Below, piece by piece: positions 22,860 through 28,083 of a DNA stretch of 42,467 bases. The notes under the pieces are model-generated. The model searched no databases. It saw nothing but the letters and a program-made list of their open reading frames with translations, and was not told the origin of the DNA. Position 1 is the stretch's first letter; each line of letters starts with the position of its first letter. The DNA comes from Clostridiales bacterium (lineage in GTDB: Bacteria > Bacillota > Clostridia > Christensenellales > Aristaeellaceae): the NCBI GenBank assembly GCA_012728815.1, contig JAAYEI010000019.1, positions 1 to 42,467 of the forward strand, given 5' to 3'. The position numbers and the translations under genes were made by a program.

Positions 22860-24529
22860 TTTCCGGCCTCCTTTGTGACCCTGTCAGCGATCTGCGCGCC
22901 GGTCAGCTGGCGCCCGTCATACTTGAGGACGCTGGCGTCCATGGCGATGCCGGTCTGCTCCCTGATGAGCTGGGCCAGCTGCCCCGTGTAGTTTTGCTCC
23001 ACGTTGATACGTTGCTTCGCCTGCTGCGCGTACTTGCGCAGCCGCCGCTCAGGCAGCGGCCAGACATCGCCAAAGACCAGGGCGCCAACCCGCGGGCCTT
23101 CCCCGGCGTTGAGCAGATCCACCGCCTCGCGCAGCGGGCCGTCCATGCTGCCCCAGCCAATCAGCAGGATGTCCGGCTCCTTCTCGCCCAGGTGCTCCGG
23201 TTCCTGCAGGTCCTTCTTAAGCAGCGCCAGCTTGCCCATGCGCTTGTCCATCATCTTCACGCGGGTGTCGGCGTCCTCAATGATGCGGCCCTGCTCGTCA
23301 TGCTCGTCCGAGTCCACTGCCGAAAAGCCCCGCGGGTCGCCCGGGAGGATGCGGGGGGAGATGCCGGACTTGGTGTAGCGGTAGCGGGCGTACTCGCCCT
23401 TGCCCTCAGGGGGCAGGGGCTGGGGCTGGCGGATGTGGTAGGGGTTGGGCAGGGGGATGGTGGCGGTGGCCTCCTGCAGGTACTGGTCGGTGAGCAGGAT
23501 GACCGGGATCTGGTACTTCTCGGCCATTTCAAAGGCGCGGGCGGTTTGGTGGAAGGCGTCCTCGTGGTTGCGCAGGGCGATGACCATGCGGGGGAACTCG
23601 CCCTGGGCGGCGGAGATGACAAAGCGCAGGTCGGACTGTTCGGTGCGGGTGGGCAGCCCGGTGGCCGGGCCCGGGCGCATGGCGTTGACCACCACCAGGG
23701 GGATCTCCCCCATGCCGGCCAGGCCCAGGCCCTCCACCATGAGGGAAAAGCCGCCGCCTGAGGTGCCCGTCATGGCGCGCGCGCCGGCGTAGGATGCCCC
23801 CAGGGCCATGTTGATGGCGGCGATTTCATCCTCCGCCTGCTCCACCAGGTAGCCCACCTCCCCGGCGTGCTGGGCCAGGTGCTCCAGGATGCTGGTGGAG
23901 GGGGACATGGGGTAGGCGGCGTAGAACTGCAGCCCGGCCGCCATCGCGCCAAAGCACAGCGCCTGGGCGCCGGAGAGCAGCAGGTGCCCGTCATAGGGGC
24001 CCTGCAGGGGTTTTTTGAGCTGGGAGACCGACTCGTGCCCGGCCTGCGCGGCCTGCACGTTGACAGGCACCAGGTCTTCCTTGAGGTAGCGGGCAAAGAT
24101 GGGGCCGGCGGCCTCGCGGGTGAAGGGGATGCCCAGCAGCTTGAGCGCCGCCCCCAGGGCAACGGAGCCGGCGGCCCGCTGGTTGCCCAGGCTCTTGGCG
24201 ATGCCCAGGCTGTCCAGCTTGATGACGCGGGGGTCCTGGCTGTCGCTGTCCAGGCCGGTCAGCGCGAAGCCCTGCGGGTCAAGGCTGGGCAGGTGCAGCG
24301 CCAGGGTTTCCTCGTTCAGGGCGATGAGGCCGTCCAGGCGGTCGTCATGGCCGCTGGGGGCGGTCTGGCCAAAGCGCAGCAGGGCGAAGTTGTGGCCGCC
24401 GCGGATGCGGCTCATCAGGTCCCGGGTGGTGAACACGCCGCAGCCGGCGTGCTTGATGAAGCGCTCCAGCACGTGGGTGATGGTGTCCACCCCCTGGCCC
24501 GCCGCGCCTCCAATGAGCAGGTTGTACAT
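22856..24529 (-). CDS. korA: 2-oxoacid:ferredoxin oxidoreductase, fused gamma-alpha subunit
   Basis: 557 aa from the ATG at 24529, which has AAAGGAGG upstream; a long in-frame extension to 24991 runs through the next gene's antisense and is not likely. Residues 1-185 are the gamma domain (IGGAAGQGVDT...RDLMSRIRGGHNFALLRFG) and residues about 195-557 the alpha chain (AAYPMSPSTSILEHLA, EQAEDEIAAINMALGASYAG, TGTSGGGFSLM, RPGPATGLPTRTEQSDL). The gamma-alpha fusion is normal for two-gene Kor-type enzymes. No delta ferredoxin-like subunit is encoded here, so electrons must go to a separate ferredoxin. Confidence 0.9.
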   Translation of the reverse strand: MYNLLIGGAAGQGVDTITHVLERFIKHAGCGVFTTRDLMSRIRGGHNFALLRFGQTAPSGHDDRLDGLIALNEETLALHLPSLDPQGFALTGLDSDSQDPRVIKLDSLGIAKSLGNQRAAGSVALGAALKLLGIPFTREAAGPIFARYLKEDLVPVNVQAAQAGHESVSQLKKPLQGPYDGHLLLSGAQALCFGAMAAGLQFYAAYPMSPSTSILEHLAQHAGEVGYLVEQAEDEIAAINMALGASYAGARAMTGTSGGGFSLMVEGLGLAGMGEIPLVVVNAMRPGPATGLPTRTEQSDLRFVISAAQGEFPRMVIALRNHEDAFHQTARAFEMAEKYQIPVILLTDQYLQEATATIPLPNPYHIRQPQPLPPEGKGEYARYRYTKSGISPRILPGDPRGFSAVDSDEHDEQGRIIEDADTRVKMMDKRMGKLALLKKDLQEPEHLGEKEPDILLIGWGSMDGPLREAVDLLNAGEGPRVGALVFGDVWPLPERRLRKYAQQAKQRINVEQNYTGQLAQLIREQTGIAMDASVLKYDGRQLTGAQIADRVTKEAGK

Positions 24530-24726
24530 GGTTCCTCCTTTGCAAGGCCAGACAAACCGGGGCGTCTGGCCGGGGTTGGTGCGTTTGAAGGCCTGCCGGC
24601 CCCGCGGGCGGCCCGCAGCTGGTTGCGCCTGTGCGCGTTCCCGGCCGGGCAGGCCTGTCTTCAGTGAAGTGGTATACCCACCAAACCACAGGCTGGACAT
24701 ATGGCGGCCTCCTGGCCTGCCGCCTG

Positions 24727-25356
24727 CTACCGCGCCTGCTGGATCCGCGCCCGCAACCGCAGCGCCAAAAGGGGCTGGCGGGTGGTGATGTTGTGCACCC
24801 CGGCCTCCAGCAGCGCGCACAGGCGCTCCTCCTGGTCCACCGTCCAGATGGACAGGCCTTCCGGCGCCTCCTTCAGCATGGACGCGCTGACCCGGCGCTG
24901 GTCGATGTTGAGCACCGCGTAGCCCAGCCTGGCCGCCTGCTGATGGGCCCGGGGCCATTTGAGGGGCGGCAGCAGGTAGTAGTTGAGCCACAGGGGCACG
25001 CCCCGCTCCCGGGCCCAGCGCCGGTCCGCCCCATCCACATCCCCGGTGAAGACGAGCCGCTCCCCAAGCCCCAGTTTTTCCGCCAGCAGGAAGGCGCGCG
25101 GCAGCAGCCCGGCCTCCTTCACATCCAGGTTGAGCCGGGGCCCGGGCACCTCCCGCAGCAGGGCCAGGGCCTCCGCCAGCGCGGGGTAGGCCAGGCCTTC
25201 TGCCAGCCGGTCATGGTGAAGCACCAGCTGGTCCCCGCGCCCGCGCACATCCAGCTCCACCAGGTCGCTCCCGCAGCGCAGCAGGCGCTCCAGGCTGTCC
25301 AGGCTGTTGGCTTGCGTGCCCTCCGCGCCGGCGTGGGCGGTGATCAGCGTGTTCAT
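24727..25356 (-). CDS. Glycerophosphodiester phosphodiesterase-family protein (variant active site)
   Basis: 209 aa from the ATG at 25356 with AAAGGAG upstream, shorter than usual (230-250). The TIM-barrel GDPD pattern is present: an N-terminal TAHAG strand, SDLVELDVRGRGDQLVLHHD with the E and D metal ligands and H of HHD, LNLDVKE for the third ligand region, and a C-terminal SIWTVDQEE and GVHNITTRQP. Unusually, the canonical HRG...ENT start is replaced by HAG...ANS, so the Arg and Glu that normally help hold phosphate and metal are missing. It may have altered activity. It lies between the oxidoreductase genes and the divergent CoA-transferase genes. Confidence 0.8.
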   Translation of the reverse strand: MNTLITAHAGAEGTQANSLDSLERLLRCGSDLVELDVRGRGDQLVLHHDRLAEGLAYPALAEALALLREVPGPRLNLDVKEAGLLPRAFLLAEKLGLGERLVFTGDVDGADRRWARERGVPLWLNYYLLPPLKWPRAHQQAARLGYAVLNIDQRRVSASMLKEAPEGLSIWTVDQEERLCALLEAGVHNITTRQPLLALRLRARIQQAR

Positions 25357-25698
25357 CAGGGCGCTCCTTTGCTCGCGTGCTGCTGCCATCATACCACCCC
25401 CGGCCGACATATCAGCCGTTTGCGGCAAGCCGCGGTTGATTTCCGCCGCCTGATACCGGCCTTGAACAGCAGGCGATGGCGCACAGCCCCACGGCACAGG
25501 ATGCGCCGCCCGGCCTGCAAGATGGGCATTGTATCCAGCTGCCCTGTTCCCAGGGCGGCATCAAGTATGCTATATTGCATACAGACAGGCGCGGCCCCCG
25601 GCCGCGCGCGCATAGACCACCATCACCCAGGGCCTGTTTGCCGCCGCGCCGCGCCGGCCCTGGCCTCACCGGCGCCACCGTTTGCAAAGGACAAGCGC
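25357..25698. other. Divergent intergenic region, GDPD and CoA-transferase promoters
   Basis: These 342 bases hold no convincing gene. They contain the candidate promoter and inverted repeat of the CoA-transferase operon (25547-25581) and, on the minus strand, a TATGAT box (25388-25393) about 30 bases before the GDPD start, without a clear -35. Confidence 0.5.
25547..25576 (+). promoter_or_regulatory. CoA-transferase operon promoter with embedded inverted repeat
   Basis: TTCCCA (25547-25552) and TATATT (25571-25576) are 18 bases apart. The -10 box is exactly framed by TATGC (25566-25570) and GCATA (25577-25581), an inverted repeat that could be an operator. The start codon is about 120 bases further on. 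Confidence 0.45.
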
Positions 25699-26340
25699 AT
25701 GAACAAGCTGATTGACCTGGACCAGGCCATCGACCTCATTCGCGAGGGCGACACCATCTTTGTGGGCGGCTTTCTGGGCGTGGGCAGCCCCCACAGGCTG
25801 CTGGATGCCCTGGCCGCGCGGGGCACGGGCGGGCTGACCCTCATCTGCAATGACACCGCCTTCCCGGACATCGGGGTGGGCAAGCTGGTGGTGAAGGGGC
25901 TTTTCCGCCGCATCATCACCAGCCACATCGGCACGAACAAGGAGACGGGCCGGCAGATGATGGCCGGGCAGACCGAGGTGGTGCTGGTGCCCCAGGGCAC
26001 CCTGATTGAACAGATCCGCGCCGCGGGCTTTGGCCTGGGCGGCGTGCTCACCCGCACGGGCCTGGGCACCGAGGTGGCCCGGGGCAAGCAGGTGGTGACC
26101 ATTGACGGGCAGGACTGGCTGCTGGAGACCCCGCTGCGCGCCGACGTGGCGCTGATTGCCGCCACCCGGGCGGACAGGTACGGCAACCTCTTCTATCATG
26201 GCGCCACGCGCAACTTCAACAACATCACCGCCAGCGCGGCCCGTGTCACCATCGCCCAGGCGGATGAGCTGGTGCCCGGCCACCTTGACCCGGACCTGGT
26301 GCACACCCCCGGCATCTTTGTGCACCACCTGGTCACCTGA
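25699..26340 (+). CDS. atoD: CoA-transferase subunit A (AtoD-type)
   Basis: 213 aa, with AAAGGA before the ATG. This is the small subunit of a class I 3-oxoacid/acetate-type CoA-transferase. It shows the oxyanion/CoA region FVGGFLGVGSPHRLLDAL, the LTLICNDTAF strand, the NKETGRQMMAG helix and the VPQGTLIEQIRAAG block, all typical of AtoD/ScoA. The B subunit gene follows after 46 bases. The pair moves CoA between a short-chain acyl-CoA and a free acid such as acetate or butyrate, which fits a fermenting anaerobe. The acyl specificity is not determinable from sequence. Confidence 0.92.
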   Translation: MNKLIDLDQAIDLIREGDTIFVGGFLGVGSPHRLLDALAARGTGGLTLICNDTAFPDIGVGKLVVKGLFRRIITSHIGTNKETGRQMMAGQTEVVLVPQGTLIEQIRAAGFGLGGVLTRTGLGTEVARGKQVVTIDGQDWLLETPLRADVALIAATRADRYGNLFYHGATRNFNNITASAARVTIAQADELVPGHLDPDLVHTPGIFVHHLVT

Positions 26341-26386
26341 CCTGTGGCGCGGCAAGTCCGCGTCATGTGATTGAGAGGACAGCATC

Positions 26387-27058
26387 ATGGACAACAAAAC
26401 CCTCATCGCCCGGCGTGTGGCGCTGGAGCTGCAGGACGGCGACCTGGTCAACCTGGGCATCGGCCTGCCCACCCTGGTGGCCCATCACCTGCCCCCTGGA
26501 CGCGAGGTCTGGTTCCAGTCGGAAAACGGCTTCATCGGCCTGGTGGCGCCGCCTGATGACGGCAGCTGGGACCCGGCCATCACCAACGCCGGCGCGCAGC
26601 CGGCCGGCATCCGCCCCGGCGGCGCCTTCTTTGACAGCGCCACCTCCTTTGGCATCATCCGCGGCGGCCATGTGGATGTGACCGTGCTGGGCGCGCTGCA
26701 GGTGGATGAGGCGGGCAACATCGCCAACTACATGATCCCCGGCAAGATGGTGCCGGGGATGGGCGGGGCCATGGACCTGCTCAGCGGCGCGCAGCGCGTC
26801 ATCGTGGCCATGGAGCACACCGTCAAGGGCGCGCCCAAGATCCTGCGGGCCTGCGACCTGCCCCTGACCGCCGTGAATGCGGTGGACCTGATTGTCACCG
26901 AGATGGGGGTCATTGAGGTGGGGCCGGAGGGCCTGACGCTGGTGGAGATCAACCCCGCCTACAGCCTGGAGGAGGTGCGCGCCGCCACCCAGGCCCCCCT
27001 GCGCCTGGCGGGGGAGCCGCGGGTGATGGCCGGGCTGGAAACGGCGGACAGGCCCTGA
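26387..27058 (+). CDS. atoA: CoA-transferase subunit B (AtoA-type)
   Basis: 223 aa. The catalytic glutamate that forms the glutamyl-CoA thioester is E46 in the conserved SENGFIG. Other family blocks are VNLGIGLPTLVAHHLP, NAGAQPAGIRPGGAFFDSATSFGIIRGGHVDV, the MVPGMGGAMDL loop and LIVTEMGVIEV. A GAGAGGA site precedes the start. It lies 46 bases after subunit A, and a 12-bp terminator follows. With subunit A it forms the heteromeric enzyme; the complete set of motifs suggests an active transferase. Confidence 0.93.
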   Translation: MDNKTLIARRVALELQDGDLVNLGIGLPTLVAHHLPPGREVWFQSENGFIGLVAPPDDGSWDPAITNAGAQPAGIRPGGAFFDSATSFGIIRGGHVDVTVLGALQVDEAGNIANYMIPGKMVPGMGGAMDLLSGAQRVIVAMEHTVKGAPKILRACDLPLTAVNAVDLIVTEMGVIEVGPEGLTLVEINPAYSLEEVRAATQAPLRLAGEPRVMAGLETADRP

Positions 27059-27084
27059 TTCGGGGCTGGACACGGCCACACCAA

Positions 27085-27112
27085 GCTGCCCGCTTCAAAG
27101 GAAGCGGGCAGC
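27085..27112 (+). terminator. Terminator of the CoA-transferase operon
   Basis: A perfect 12-bp stem (27085-27096 with 27101-27112) with an AAAG loop lies 26 bases after the subunit B stop. Only a short T pair follows, but the position between convergent units supports a terminator. Confidence 0.65.
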
Positions 27113-27137
27113 GTTCATGGGCAGGTCCTGAATCAAA

Positions 27138-27169
27138 ACCGCCCGGGCATCCGAGGATGCCCGGGCGGT
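27138..27169 (-). terminator. Terminator of the tRNA cluster
   Basis: A near-perfect long stem (27138-27152 with 27155-27169) is followed on the minus strand by TTTTGATT. It lies just after the tRNA-Gln gene and ends the Arg-His-Gln transcript. Confidence 0.85.
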
Positions 27170-27173
27170 CTCT

Positions 27174-27248
27174 TGGCTGGGGTGGCAGGGATCGAACCTA
27201 CGAATGCCAGAGTCAAAGTCTGGTGCCTTACCGCTTGGCGACACCCCA
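27174..27248 (-). tRNA. tRNA-Gln (anticodon TTG)
   Basis: On the minus strand the acceptor stem TGGGGTG pairs with CACCCCA, the anticodon loop reads CTTTGAC with TTG, the T loop is GGTTCGATCC, the discriminator is G and CCA is encoded. Last of three tRNA genes in one transcript. Confidence 0.95.
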
Positions 27249-27273
27249 CCGCGACCAAGCCAGAAGAAAAAAA

Positions 27274-27350
27274 TGGGGTGGGTGATGGGAGTTGAACCCA
27301 CGACTTCCAGAGCCACAATCTGGCGCTCTAACCACTGAACTACACCCACC
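27274..27350 (-). tRNA. tRNA-His (anticodon GTG)
   Basis: The acceptor stem GTGGGTG pairs with CACCCAC. The extra G at position -1 faces C73, as required for histidine identity. The anticodon loop has GTG, the T loop is GGTTCAACTCC, and CCA is encoded. Confidence 0.95.
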
Positions 27351-27355
27351 ATGCC

Positions 27356-27432
27356 TGGCGCGCCTGAAGGGATTCGAACCCCTGACCCTCGGCTTAGAAG
27401 GCCGATGCTCTATCCGACTGAGCTACAGGCGC
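27356..27432 (-). tRNA. tRNA-Arg (anticodon TCT)
   Basis: The acceptor GCGCCTG pairs with CAGGCGC, the D arm contains AGCTCAGTCGGATAGAGC, the anticodon loop reads CTTCTAA with TCT, and the T loop is GGTTCGAATCC. The discriminator is G and CCA is encoded. First gene of the tRNA transcript. Confidence 0.95.
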
Positions 27433-27518
27433 ATCACGGCCAGCTTCAGCTTGAGGGGAAAGGGCCGCCCCGCTGACGGTTCATGATGTTACCACAGGGC
27501 GCAGGCGGTGTCAACGAA

Positions 27519-27544
27519 AGCCGGACGCGTTCAGGCGTCCGGCT
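27519..27544 (-). terminator. Terminator after the 78-aa protein gene
   Basis: AGCCGGACGC (27519-27528) pairs with GCGTCCGGCT (27535-27544) around 6 bases. It lies about 60 bases after the stop at 27606. TTTCGTT follows on the minus strand and GTTTTC on the plus strand. Confidence 0.6.
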
Positions 27545-27605
27545 GTTTTCATGCGGGGCCCCGGCTTGGGTGCCCGGCAAAGGGGTCTGGCCCTGTGGGG
27601 CGGCC

Positions 27606-27842
27606 TCAGGTCTTTTGCGCTTGGCCGCCCTGGAGGTAGGACTGGTAATCCGGGTTACCCTCCTTGATGGCGCGGTCCATGGCCCAGATCAGCTCCATCG
27701 GGTACTCCCGCTGCAGGCGGCTGTCCATCAGCGCCGGCTGGCCAAACTGCAGGCGGTACTCCGCCTGCAGCAAGCTGAGCATCTCCTCGACGCCCTGGGC
27801 GTTGGCCTTGAGGAACTGTAGAATGGCCAAATCCAGCTCCAT
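27606..27842 (-). CDS. Small acidic protein of unknown function (78 aa)
   Basis: 78 aa from the ATG at 27842, with AAAGGAG upstream; a longer in-frame start at 27908 lies before the ribosome site. The protein is predicted helical: MELDLAILQFLKAN, then GVEEMLSLLQAEYRLQ, a DSRLQREYPMELIWAMDRAI helix and a Gln-rich end. There is no signal peptide or membrane segment. I do not recognise the family. It lies divergent to the STAND NTPase gene behind a 15-bp palindrome and is followed by a terminator, which together support a real gene. It could be a partner or regulator of the STAND protein, but nothing in the sequence proves that. Confidence 0.6.
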   Translation of the reverse strand: MELDLAILQFLKANAQGVEEMLSLLQAEYRLQFGQPALMDSRLQREYPMELIWAMDRAIKEGNPDYQSYLQGGQAQKT

Positions 27843-27895
27843 GACGCGCTCCTTTCCGCCCGCCCTGCGGGCAGGCCTCATGTGGATGCTGTTTT

Positions 27896-27910
27896 GTATG
27901 ATTATCATAC
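27896..27910. promoter_or_regulatory. 15-bp perfect palindrome in the divergent intergenic region
   Basis: GTATGATTATCATAC is symmetric around one central base and contains a TATGAT box on the minus strand. It lies about 55 bases before the 78-aa gene and is likely an operator or the -10 of that gene. No good -35 was found at 16-18 bases. Confidence 0.5.
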
Positions 27911-27935
27911 CAAGCCGTTTTCCATCCTGCTTACT

Positions 27936-27969
27936 AAAAAAAGACGAAAATTTGCGAAAATTGGAAAAA
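27936..27969. other. Phased A-tracts (probable bent DNA)
   Basis: Four A-tracts are centred near 27939, 27950, 27960 and 27967 in an otherwise GC-rich genome. The first three are spaced 10-11 bases apart, in phase with the helix, and end 17 bases upstream of the -35 box at 27986. This predicts intrinsic curvature or an UP-element that activates the STAND gene promoter. Confidence 0.5.
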
Positions 27970-27985
27970 CACCCCGGCTCAAGCC

Positions 27986-28013
27986 TTGACTTTGTCTAAA
28001 TATGTCTGATACT
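27986..28013 (+). promoter_or_regulatory. STAND gene promoter
   Basis: TTGACT (27986-27991) and GATACT (28008-28013) are 16 bases apart, about 70 bases before the start codon and directly downstream of A-tracts. Confidence 0.55.
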
Positions 28014-28083
28014 GGCTGTACGATACATCCATATAAGGGCCAGGTGCCAGGCCGGGGCACAACAACAGATGAAAGGAGGGACC

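Noticed and set aside
24470-24475. Other CACGTG cores (20396-20401, 24470-24475, 38984-38989) as further parS sites
   Set aside because: Their flanks do not match TGTTT/AAACA and they lie inside coding sequence.
22856-24991. Long form of the oxidoreductase gamma-alpha protein starting at 24991
   Set aside because: The first 154 codons run antisense through the GDPD gene and are low-complexity; a strong ribosome site precedes the ATG at 24529.
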